From contig DXBT01000014.1 of the NCBI GenBank assembly GCA_019116365.1, positions 37,863 through 101,862 of the forward strand: a DNA stretch of 64,000 nt, in the 5' to 3' direction. This DNA is from Barnesiella merdipullorum (lineage in GTDB: Bacteria > Bacteroidota > Bacteroidia > Bacteroidales > Barnesiellaceae). Positions within the stretch are counted from its first letter, which is position 1; every line of letters starts with the position of its first letter. Both the position numbers and the translations under genes were made by a program. Positions 1-7,696 of this stretch are shown here, piece by piece. Under the pieces are notes generated by a model. It had not been told where the DNA came from. It searched no databases and saw nothing but the letters and a program-made list of their open reading frames with translations.

Positions 1-1020
1 CTCTACCGACTCTCCCTCGAAGTAATAGAGATACTGGTCATATTCGGCCGGTATCCCGGGCAATTTCGTAGTCAAGACCGGAGTCCCCGACAACATATAT
101 TCCATGGTCTTCGAGGGAAATGAGTACCGGGTATATTCATATTCGCTCGGTCTCGGATTAATCAACAGCGACACCTGTTTCTGCCGTTCCACGATTTGCT
201 CGCGCGAAAGCAATCCACCATAGACTATACAGGCATGATGCGAGGCAATCTCGACAAGCTCTTCCCGATAATCGCCATCACCATAAATCTCGAGCACCCA
301 ACCGGGTCTGTTCATCAGCAAAAAGCTATCGACCAGTCTCTTTATGCCATAGATTTTATGTATCGACCCCGAATACAAGCATACCTTCTCACGCGGCATG
401 GTACCGGCCGAGGCTCTTTGCACCGAGGCATCGACCATACCTTCGATCACGATACCGGGTCTATGATGCCGATTCAAATCTTCATCCATATACCGAGTCA
501 ACGTCATGAAACCACTCATCCGGTGTATGATGCACTCCTGCATCCAGGCTCTCACCCGTGCAGGCAATCCTTTTGCCAGATAGCGAGGCATATCGGTCAG
601 GAAAACGACCGTCTCAATACGGTATAGCCATTTGCACAAGTGGCAAGCCATCAACAAGGTAAAGTTCAATCCGTCGCACAACACGACAGCCTTCTCATAG
701 CCGGCATCTTTCTTCCACTGTTTGATAAACCGTATGGCCTTTCTCCATGTACCTATATACCCACCCCGACGTTTTCGGGGCAAATAGTTATATTCAATCC
801 CGTTTTCACGAATGGTCTGCTCACAGGCGTTTCCAGCCGGTAGATAGCTCGCTCCCAGGAAATTGGACAAGACGCGAACATCCACCCCGTTCTCTCTCAA
901 CCCCAACAGTATCAACCGCATAAAGTATTGCCCCTGTATGTCATAATACCGGGGTTGCTCCTTCAACAAATCGGCCAATAACTTCTCATGCGATACCGCT
1001 GCAACAAACAATAATTTCAT
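1..1020 (-). CDS. Glycosyltransferase family 4 (GT-B), partial at window edge
   Basis: Reads from an ATG at 1020 through at least 340 codons with no stop before the window start, so the C-terminus is missing. The N-terminal MKLLFVAAVSHEKLLADLLK looks like the start of a GT-B fold. Later it has SGSIHKIYGIKRLVDSF followed by YGDGDYREEL and, near the visible end, FPSKTMEYMLSGTPVLTTKL, the nucleotide-sugar binding E-x7-E type region of GT4 enzymes. It probably adds a sugar to a lipid-linked capsule or exopolysaccharide repeat unit on the cytoplasmic face. The stop of the upstream gene lies 2 nt before this start, so it belongs to the same operon. The donor and acceptor sugars cannot be read from sequence. 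Confidence 0.85.
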   Translation of the reverse strand, partial: MKLLFVAAVSHEKLLADLLKEQPRYYDIQGQYFMRLILLGLRENGVDVRVLSNFLGASYLPAGNACEQTIRENGIEYNYLPRKRRGGYIGTWRKAIRFIKQWKKDAGYEKAVVLCDGLNFTLLMACHLCKWLYRIETVVFLTDMPRYLAKGLPARVRAWMQECIIHRMSGFMTLTRYMDEDLNRHHRPGIVIEGMVDASVQRASAGTMPREKVCLYSGSIHKIYGIKRLVDSFLLMNRPGWVLEIYGDGDYREELVEIASHHACIVYGGLLSREQIVERQKQVSLLINPRPSEYEYTRYSFPSKTMEYMLSGTPVLTTKLPGIPAEYDQYLYYFEGESVE

Positions 1021-1022
1021 CT

Positions 1023-2111
1023 CTATCGCCAAACAAACGATTCAAAAATGGTGTGGTATGTAAAGAATGAATCGTGATATATACTGGAGTAAAAAAACAC
1101 CTGAAAATCATATAGCGTAAAAGCCATAATCAACAACAGGATTCCAACACTCACTATCTTGTTGTCGATGCTACGTACCAACGATGGATAAGAAGCCAAC
1201 ATCGGTAACTGCAAATAATAAGCTAATCGAGCAAACAACTGATTTACAATACTTAACGGCGTGATCAAAAACGAGATAGCCGTAATCTTATACAACAGCC
1301 CCATTTCTCTATCTTGCCTCTTCTCATAATAAAGAATCATACACATGATGATTATCTGGTAAACAATACCTATGCCCGAGCCTAATTTCGGGGCCCCTTT
1401 GCCCTCTTCGAAATAGTAGGCATATTTACTCAATCCTACCGAAGAAAGCGTATCCTCAATCATGCGCATGGCTATACTCCTGAAAAGAAGCACCGCCAAG
1501 AACAAAGATATCCCGATGATTACCCCCCGCTTGCCTAATCGCAAGTTGACATATCCCAGGAATGCAAGAGGCAGCAATATCTTGGCACTACTATGAAATA
1601 ACGAGGAGAAAAAGATAATCAGCGCCGCTACGATAAATCGTTTCCTGAAGATGTAGGGAATCGACAGCAATACGATACACATGGCCAGTGTCTGACGCAT
1701 CATCGAGGCTTGCGTAATCATGAAATTGGGATTGAATACATACAGGAATATGGTAAACCAGTACCACTCCCGAGGCACATACTTCTTGATAAACCAGTAA
1801 TAGACTCCTATCTCAAAAGCCGTGAGTACAATCACCAGCGAGAAAAAGCCCAAGGGCTTGAAAAGCCTGTACAGCAATATCCATCCTACCTCCCAACGCT
1901 CCTCTGGGTCGGAATAGTCAAAACGATTTATCGAATTATAAATCGTAAACTTGTCGATATATTGCTGGTAGTCATTGCCCCACTCATAACGTATGGCTAG
2001 AAAGACAAACAAAATCAGCATAACTGCGGGAAGAGCCCACGGAAATTGCTTGAAACGGGCAAAATATGCCAATATTACACAAATAATTCCTATAATAATT
2101 GTCGCTACCAT
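1023..2111 (-). CDS. EpsG-family polysaccharide polymerase (Wzy-like membrane protein)
   Basis: A 362-residue protein made mostly of hydrophobic helices (about ten). Near the N-terminus it has RYEWGNDYQQYIDKF, matching the R-x-x-x-x-D-Y-x-x-Y motif typical of EpsG proteins. EpsG/Wzy proteins polymerise polysaccharide repeat units in the periplasmic leaflet of the inner membrane. It sits between two glycosyltransferase genes, 12 nt after one and 2 nt before the next, which fits a capsule locus. The family assignment rests on this motif, the size, the topology and the neighbours; substrate is unknown. Confidence 0.8.
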   Translation of the reverse strand: MVATIIIGIICVILAYFARFKQFPWALPAVMLILFVFLAIRYEWGNDYQQYIDKFTIYNSINRFDYSDPEERWEVGWILLYRLFKPLGFFSLVIVLTAFEIGVYYWFIKKYVPREWYWFTIFLYVFNPNFMITQASMMRQTLAMCIVLLSIPYIFRKRFIVAALIIFFSSLFHSSAKILLPLAFLGYVNLRLGKRGVIIGISLFLAVLLFRSIAMRMIEDTLSSVGLSKYAYYFEEGKGAPKLGSGIGIVYQIIIMCMILYYEKRQDREMGLLYKITAISFLITPLSIVNQLFARLAYYLQLPMLASYPSLVRSIDNKIVSVGILLLIMAFTLYDFQVFFYSSIYHDSFFTYHTIFESFVWR

Positions 2112-2123
2112 ACCTTCTCTCTG

Positions 2124-3368
2124 CTATAATGTGCCAAGCATTTGCTCATACAGTTCGACATATTTTTCATACTGCTGGTTCTTATCATATCGAGTAATCG
2201 CCTCATCCCTACAGGCTTGCGTATAGGACAATTTACCCTTCTTACAAACCTCGATAACGGCTTCGGCCAGGCAAATAATATTACCCGATTCAACCATCCG
2301 GCCCGTGGCGGGAGTTATCTGTTCAGGGTGACTCGTATTGTCATACGCCACGACAGGAGTTCCACAGGCAAAACTCTCAAGTGGGGTAGTTCCAAACGAT
2401 TCCTGATACGATAGACTTACTACTACATCGGCTGTCGAATAAATCTGAGCCAACTCATCGGTACTTCCTGTACGTTCTATTCCGGTAATGTCCTCGGGCA
2501 ACTCAGCCACCTGCTGCGGAGTGAGACCTACCAATCCAATTGCAAAACGGTCGGCGGACAACACGTTTCTCAATTTATAATAGTCATACAACCCTTTGGC
2601 AGCACTCCAGTGCGAAGCTACTCCTACGACCACGAAACGGTCGCCCCAACCATATTGGCGTCTAAGCGAGTCGCCCCCACCCCGAGGATAAAACACCGAG
2701 GTATCTATGCCGTTCGATATCACCTGCACGGGTATTGCACCAAGGGCCGAACTACGCACTACCGAAGCCAACCACTGCGACACGGTGACAAATGTCAACC
2801 GAGGCACCGACGAGAAACTCGATACCTTCCGCTTCAATACCCAAGGCATCGTGCGATAAATCCCTTTCAACTCGCCGCCGGTATCGCTATTTCCACAGCG
2901 GGGACACCGGTGACAGCCATTGCGCCACTGCTCACATCCGTAATAGGCAAAGTGAGTGCAACCGCCCGTAACTACCCAACAGTCGTGCAACGTCCACACA
3001 ACCGGGATATTGGCTTTACGCAAAAAAGAGAAGAGCAAGGGGAAATTCAAAAAATTCTGATGGATATTGTGCAGGTGTATCAGATCGGGAGAAAACTTCT
3101 TGATCTCCCTGATAAAACGCCAAGTATCGATTATCGAACCGAATCCTTTCAAATTGAGAATGCGTGAAAACAGATAGGTATGCAGCAACCCTGACAATGT
3201 GCTGCGAGTTATCTTTATCCCCCGCGACTCCTCGAGATTGGCCTCACGGGCATAGGCAAAACGATATTGCCAGCCGTGCTTCTCGGCTATATCACCTATC
3301 TCGGCGGCAATGCGACCGGTTGACCACATATTCCCATAGGTATTTACGATAAGCAATTTCTTAGCCAT
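2124..3368 (-). CDS. Glycosyltransferase family 4 (capsule/exopolysaccharide)
   Basis: A 414-residue GT-B glycosyltransferase. The N-terminal domain has SPDLIHLHNIHQNFLNFPLL and WTLHDCWVVTGGCTHF, a pattern common in Bacteroidota capsule glycosyltransferases (WcaL-like). The C-terminal domain has YQESFGTTPLESFACGTPVV, the E-x7-E nucleotide-sugar motif. Several cysteines (GCEQWRNGCHRCPRCG) form a cluster often seen in this subfamily. It overlaps the upstream flippase gene by 8 nt and is 12 nt from the polymerase gene, so translation is probably coupled. The sugar transferred cannot be predicted. Confidence 0.88.
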   Translation of the reverse strand: MAKKLLIVNTYGNMWSTGRIAAEIGDIAEKHGWQYRFAYAREANLEESRGIKITRSTLSGLLHTYLFSRILNLKGFGSIIDTWRFIREIKKFSPDLIHLHNIHQNFLNFPLLFSFLRKANIPVVWTLHDCWVVTGGCTHFAYYGCEQWRNGCHRCPRCGNSDTGGELKGIYRTMPWVLKRKVSSFSSVPRLTFVTVSQWLASVVRSSALGAIPVQVISNGIDTSVFYPRGGGDSLRRQYGWGDRFVVVGVASHWSAAKGLYDYYKLRNVLSADRFAIGLVGLTPQQVAELPEDITGIERTGSTDELAQIYSTADVVVSLSYQESFGTTPLESFACGTPVVAYDNTSHPEQITPATGRMVESGNIICLAEAVIEVCKKGKLSYTQACRDEAITRYDKNQQYEKYVELYEQMLGTL

Positions 3369-4728
3369 GTTGCACCTCCTCTTTTTTATTTAAAGCCTGC
3401 AATTGTCTATGCATCAATACAGGTTGGACAATACAATAGGGTAACAAGCCAATAATTGTCACAATAATCACAATCGTCCACGATGTGTGCGACGCCAAAG
3501 CGACAATGGCTCCTATCTTAAAGACTGACGCAAACAGGAATCCATACAACTGACATTTAAGCTTGCCCAGACCGTTGGAAATACTGGTCAACACCGATAC
3601 CCATATCATCTCGCAACTCATCAAGGCAAACAGCAAAGCGACAGGCAAATCGATCTCAATAGCCTTACTACCCAACCAGAGTTTCAATATCGGGTCGAGA
3701 AAGGGAATAATGGCCAACTGCAACAGCACCGAAAGCGCAGCTATGCCATACAGGAAACGTATCAATTTGAGTATCCAACCATATCGCTTCTCGACAAAGG
3801 CTTTTGTGACAGCCGACCACACCGGTATCAAAGCCAAAGCGACCAACGAACTTACAATAGAAAAGAGCTTGAAATAGATTTGATACTCGACTACAAACGC
3901 AGGGCCAAAAAAGTAAGAAATGATAAATTCATTGGTCACCGTAATCGCCATATAGACCATCTGCACCAGCAAAAAGAGGAAACCGAGCGACAAGACATCA
4001 TTCGCCTTGTTCCATTTAAAACAGTGAAAAGAGGGCAAACAACTTTTCAATTCTTTACCGAAAACAATAGCCGTCACCACCAACAAAGGCAAAGTCCCAG
4101 AAATGGCTTGCACCCACGACAGAGTTACAAAATCTCTGCCTATCTTGCCCGTAGGGGTATATACCCACAAAAAGAGCAACATCAGCACCGTCGAAATCAG
4201 ATTGAGCAGATTGGGCCATGCTGACTTCTGCAACGCATACAGCACCGATAGAATAAGCTTGAAAAAGAAAAAGGAGAATACACCGCAAAGCGTTACAATC
4301 ACCCCTTGATAAAGTTCTGCAGACGACAGCTCATCGGTAGAGATATTGAAAATACGGTTCCAGTCGATATATCGGCTCACAACGAGTGCGATCAAAGTAA
4401 CCAACAGGGTAATACCCCCCATTAAAATATAAGCCGAAGAGATATGACTACGGGCACTCTCATAGTTTTTCAGACTCAAATCGGCGGTCAAGTGGTTGCG
4501 CAAGCCATGACCAATGCCCAAATCGAACATATTAATCCATGTCAGGACCGAATACATGGTAAACCAACAACCCAAAATGGCATTGTTGTTGAAATAGCGC
4601 AGATAGAGAGGGAACAATACAAACGATATGAGAAAGCCCAATCCTCGCACAGCAAAAGCCCCCAACACGTTATCGACCAGATTGCGGTTACCTATATATT
4701 TTTGTCTTATGATATTATAGTCTATCAT
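3361..4728 (-). CDS. Polysaccharide flippase, Wzx/MATE-like superfamily
   Basis: A 455-residue integral membrane protein with about 12 to 14 hydrophobic segments. It opens with a short amphipathic stretch and then NVLGAFAVRGLGFLISFVLFPLYLRYF, the usual beginning of oligosaccharide flippases. The role in this family is to move undecaprenyl-linked repeat units across the inner membrane. It is the second gene of the capsule operon, starting 44 nt after upxY, and overlaps the next glycosyltransferase by 8 nt. An exporter of another polymer is possible, but the context favours Wzx. Confidence 0.82.
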   Translation of the reverse strand: MIDYNIIRQKYIGNRNLVDNVLGAFAVRGLGFLISFVLFPLYLRYFNNNAILGCWFTMYSVLTWINMFDLGIGHGLRNHLTADLSLKNYESARSHISSAYILMGGITLLVTLIALVVSRYIDWNRIFNISTDELSSAELYQGVIVTLCGVFSFFFFKLILSVLYALQKSAWPNLLNLISTVLMLLFLWVYTPTGKIGRDFVTLSWVQAISGTLPLLVVTAIVFGKELKSCLPSFHCFKWNKANDVLSLGFLFLLVQMVYMAITVTNEFIISYFFGPAFVVEYQIYFKLFSIVSSLVALALIPVWSAVTKAFVEKRYGWILKLIRFLYGIAALSVLLQLAIIPFLDPILKLWLGSKAIEIDLPVALLFALMSCEMIWVSVLTSISNGLGKLKCQLYGFLFASVFKIGAIVALASHTSWTIVIIVTIIGLLPYCIVQPVLMHRQLQALNKKEEVQHG

Positions 4729-4772
4729 ATGGGTTTATACAACTGCTATAGAAAACAAGAGCAGTAGAACTG

Positions 4773-5381
4773 TCAATCGCATATCTTCTCTAAATAACTG
4801 CCCGGGATATAGACCGTGGCTATAGTAAACAGGTTGTCGAGCCGCACGACTACGCGACGATGACCGGCAATACGTACCAACTCACCCTCAATGCCGGCAA
4901 AGCTGCCGGCAACTACCCGCACACGATCGCCCCTCCGCAGGTCGTGAGGCAATATCTCTATCTCGTTCTCGTGCTGTTCGACCAGATAGATGAAATCTTC
5001 CATCTGCTTGCCGGGTACCCGCAGCAGCGAACGGCTGGAAAAGTCGCGCACATACCGCATGGGGTAACCATAGTCGTTGATGAGCGAAATGCACTCTTTT
5101 TTACGACCATGCACGAATATCAACCCGCTAATAAAGGGAACTTCGACTTTTTTGCGTTTCCCGCCGATTTCTTTAATCGTCTCGTGAAAAGGGACAAAGT
5201 GCTTCACCCCCATGCGGGTAAGCAGCTCTTTGATCTTGCGCTCCTGGCGATAGGTTTTCGCCACGTACCACCCTTCTTCTTCGATCTCCGGCATATTCGG
5301 TTCGGTTTTGACAAAGCCTAAGCTTCCAGGCAACAAAACGTCGTCCTCGACAAAATCAGGCTCTCCTGCTATCTCTTGCAT
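4773..5381 (-). CDS. UpxY-family transcription antiterminator (NusG-like)
   Basis: A 202-residue NusG paralogue. After an acidic 35-residue leader, WYVAKTYRQERKIKELL begins the NGN domain (about residues 37-140), and LRRGDRVRVVAGSFAGIEGEL is the C-terminal KOW motif (about 148-180). UpxY-type proteins in Bacteroides are the first gene of capsule operons and let RNA polymerase read through the leader of their own locus. That position is seen here, directly before the flippase gene. An alternative start at the Met of MPEIEEEGWYV would remove the acidic leader. No upxZ-like partner is visible next to it. A -7 box TATATTTG lies 42 nt upstream. Confidence 0.85.
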   Translation of the reverse strand: MQEIAGEPDFVEDDVLLPGSLGFVKTEPNMPEIEEEGWYVAKTYRQERKIKELLTRMGVKHFVPFHETIKEIGGKRKKVEVPFISGLIFVHGRKKECISLINDYGYPMRYVRDFSSRSLLRVPGKQMEDFIYLVEQHENEIEILPHDLRRGDRVRVVAGSFAGIEGELVRIAGHRRVVVRLDNLFTIATVYIPGSYLEKICD

Positions 5382-5422
5382 TTCTATCTCTTAAACAGAG
5401 TTATAAACACAATTTAATACTG

Positions 5423-5430
5423 CAAATATA
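5423..5430 (-). promoter_or_regulatory. -7 box of the capsule operon promoter
   Basis: TATATTTG on the minus strand matches the Bacteroidota -7 consensus TAnnTTTG and would start transcription about 35 nt before upxY. There is no clear TTTG at the -33 position. I saw no pair of inverted repeats around it of the kind that flank invertible Bacteroides capsule promoters. Confidence 0.5.
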
Positions 5431-5526
5431 GAAAGAAATAGTTATTCTTTAATATTAATAGCCCCATTATCCCTCATCATCGAAATAAAAAACGATTGCA
5501 TTTTACCCACTCTCTCCCCCTCTGCA

Positions 5527-5570
5527 AAAAAAATCTCGCCACCCCCCTTTTCCCAAGGAGAGTGACGAGA
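5527..5570 (-). terminator. Intrinsic terminator of the repeat-protein gene
   Basis: On the minus strand, arms TCTCGTCAC and GTGGCGAGA (one mismatch) enclose a C/G-rich loop and are followed by eight T. It lies about 75 nt after the stop of the secreted repeat protein and insulates the capsule operon promoter. Confidence 0.7.
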
Positions 5571-5643
5571 CCCATCATCTTCACTAAAACAGATAAAAAA
5601 TAAGAACGTATCTAAAGATTAACTCACTTATCTAATACAAAAG

Positions 5644-6030
5644 TTATGCGATAGAGATATTTACCTGGGGTTCATCTTTCTGCGGATCTTGGGTGGGAAC
5701 ACTGTCGGTAGGCTCCTCGCTCAGGCAGAGCAGCGAGATATTTGCCTGGGGCTCATCCTTCTGCGGATCTTGGGTGGGAACACTGTCGGTAGGCTCTTCA
5801 GTCAGGCAAAGCAGCGAGAGTTCACTGTTGGGTTCCTGTGAAGGTACTGTGTCGGAAGGAGCCGGCTCCTCAGCCAGAAAGAACGCAGAGATCTCACTCT
5901 TGGGTTCTTGAGAGGGGACACTGTCGGTGGGAGCCGGCTCCTCTGTCAGACAAAACAAAGACACTTCACTCTTGAGTTCTTGTGTGGGGACACTATCGGT
6001 TTGTGCCGGTTCCTCGCTCGGACTTTGTGC
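5644..6030. repeat. Coding tandem repeats, 75-81 bp units
   Basis: Five tandem units encode EEP(xx)TDSVP repeats. The two units nearest the stop share a period of exactly 81 bp, seen for example in the repeated TGCGGATCTTGGGTGGGAAC starting at 5681 and 5762. The older units have diverged more. Confidence 0.85.
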
Positions 6031-6099
6031 ATACGAAACAAAAGACGAAACGCTAACCGTCATCATAAATACCGCTACTGATAACATTAACTTTTTCAT
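5644..6099 (-). CDS. Small secreted protein with five internal repeats, unknown function
   Basis: I chose the ATG at 6099 because it is followed by a clear signal peptide (MKKLMLSVAVFMMTVSVSSF, cleavage likely after SYAQ). The remaining ~125 residues are five copies of a 25-27 residue unit with the pattern EEPxxTDSVPxQ(E/D)P, then a short acidic/polar stretch and a hydrophobic I/V-S-L-L-C-L tail. Most repeat units carry a cysteine in this tail. The last two units are an 81-bp near-identical DNA duplication. The protein ends inside a repeat (VNISIA). I do not recognise a family. It lies between the capsule operon and a two-component system but has its own terminator, so it is probably monocistronic. 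Copy number could vary between strains. Confidence 0.7.
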   Translation of the reverse strand: MKKLMLSVAVFMMTVSVSSFVSYAQSPSEEPAQTDSVPTQELKSEVSLFCLTEEPAPTDSVPSQEPKSEISAFFLAEEPAPSDTVPSQEPNSELSLLCLTEEPTDSVPTQDPQKDEPQANISLLCLSEEPTDSVPTQDPQKDEPQVNISIA

Positions 6100-6254
6100 A
6101 ATTCTTACATTTTTAATTATACACTCTATTATTCCATTCTTCGCCCAATAAAAATACAATCGTCGTGCCAAGCGACACAAACAGAATATAACATGCTGTA
6201 TAACAGCTATCTATAGACAACCTCCAGATATTGGGGAGTGTGGAATCTTGTAGA

Positions 6255-6303
6255 AAAAAGTGTGGAGCAGTGTGGAAAAATTCCACACTGCTCCACAAAA
6301 AAG
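6255..6303 (-). terminator. Strong intrinsic terminator of the two-component operon
   Basis: A perfect 17-bp inverted repeat (6261-6277 with 6281-6297, arm TGTGGAGCAGTGTGGAA) with a 3-nt loop and T-runs on both strands. It lies 65 nt beyond the stop of the response regulator gene and may also block readthrough from the other side. Confidence 0.85.
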
Positions 6304-6367
6304 TTTATCGTCGGTATAGAACGCAATGCCCACCAGCGGTCAACGCGCTCTCACAAAAAAGATATCT

Positions 6368-7696
6368 CTACTCGATTTGGTACAATTTGAGTTTGTTGTA
6401 CAGCGTCTTGCGATCGATACCCAACATCTCGGCCGCCTTGCTCTTGTTGCCTGCGCAACGTTGCAAAGCCGATACGATCTTGGCCCGCTCGCTCTCGGGG
6501 TCGTGCAAGGTGGCAACCCGATTCCCGACTTCGACATCCAGCCCCAGATGCTCTACCCCGATGGGAGCACCCTGCGATAGCAAAGCTGCCCGCATCACGG
6601 TGTTGCGCATCTCGCGCAGATTGCCCGGCCAGCGGTAGCGGCAAATTTGCGCCATGGCATCGGGCAAAAATCCCGGCACGGGCTTCTCCAATTCCCGATT
6701 GGCCTGGTCGAGGAAGAAGTTGGCAAAAAGCAGGATGTCTTCACCTCGCTCGCACAAAAGCGGCATATGGATTGTAAACTCGTTGATGCGATGATACAAA
6801 TCTTCGCGGAAGGTAGCTGCGGCTATGGCAGCCTTCAGGTCCTCGTTGGTTGCGGCAATCAAGCGTACATCGACCTTGATATCGGCCGTTGTGCCTATCG
6901 GTTTGACCCTCCGCTCTTGTAATACCCGCAACAGCTGTATCTGTACATCGTAACTGAGGTTGCCTATTTCGTCAAGAAATATCGTACCCCCGTTGGCCTC
7001 GAAAAAGGCACCCACCTTATCTTCGATAGCCCCGGTAAACGAACCTTTCTTGTGCCCGAAAAACTCCGAGGCAGCCAACTCCTTGGGTATAGCTCCGCAA
7101 TCGATTGCCACAAAAGGCTTGTCGGCCCGCTTGCTCAACTGGTGTATGCGCTTGGCCACATACTCCTTGCCGGTACCGCTTGCCCCATTTATCAATACCG
7201 ACATGTTGGTGGGTGCAACCAGGCGCACATAGGAGTAGAGTTGCCGGGCCGCTTCGCTCTGCCCCTCGAGATAGCCCGTTGCTTCAGACTCGCCCGGGTC
7301 CTTCTCTATCGACCGCTCCGGCTCGGGAGCAGAAACCGCAGCCCCAAGCGACTCGTTGATTTTCTGCAACAGGTCCTCGGGATTGACCGGTTTGGCCACA
7401 TAGTCTTTCGCTCCCAGTTTCATGGCTTGAACAGCCGAAGAGATAGCTGCATAACTTGTCATCACGATTACCGGTACCAAACGACGACAGCTCTTGAGCC
7501 ACTCCAGCAAATCGATACCCTCGCCGTCGGGCAAACGCAAATCGCACAATACCAAATCGACCGATTCGTCGTGCAACGCCTTGCGAGCCGCAGCAATACT
7601 GGCTGCCGAGGTAATGGCAAAGCCTTTCTTGGTGAGCCACGTCTGCAACATCAAGGCAAACGTTGTATCGTCCTCGACGATAAGAATATGTTTCAT
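6368..7696 (-). CDS. Sigma-54-dependent response regulator (NtrC family)
   Basis: A 442-residue regulator with three domains. The REC domain is at about 1-120, with the phospho-acceptor Asp52 in LVLCDLRLPDGEG. The AAA+ sigma-54 activator domain is at about 145-370, with Walker A GASGTGKE, the GAFTGA-type loop GSFTGA that contacts sigma-54, and Walker B IFLDEIGNL. A Fis-type HTH follows at the C-terminus (NKSKAAEMLGIDRKTLYNKL). The start at 7696 is chosen because MKHILIVEDD is the normal beginning of REC. Its ATG overlaps the kinase stop by 4 nt (ATGA), so the pair is translationally coupled. It should activate sigma-54 promoters when phosphorylated by its neighbour; the targets are not visible here. 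Confidence 0.95.
   Translation of the reverse strand: MKHILIVEDDTTFALMLQTWLTKKGFAITSAASIAAARKALHDESVDLVLCDLRLPDGEGIDLLEWLKSCRRLVPVIVMTSYAAISSAVQAMKLGAKDYVAKPVNPEDLLQKINESLGAAVSAPEPERSIEKDPGESEATGYLEGQSEAARQLYSYVRLVAPTNMSVLINGASGTGKEYVAKRIHQLSKRADKPFVAIDCGAIPKELAASEFFGHKKGSFTGAIEDKVGAFFEANGGTIFLDEIGNLSYDVQIQLLRVLQERRVKPIGTTADIKVDVRLIAATNEDLKAAIAAATFREDLYHRINEFTIHMPLLCERGEDILLFANFFLDQANRELEKPVPGFLPDAMAQICRYRWPGNLREMRNTVMRAALLSQGAPIGVEHLGLDVEVGNRVATLHDPESERAKIVSALQRCAGNKSKAAEMLGIDRKTLYNKLKLYQIE

Noticed and set aside
5382..5643. Invertible capsule promoter flanked by inverted repeats
   Set aside because: I looked for paired repeats around the TATATTTG box and found only short A/T palindromes.
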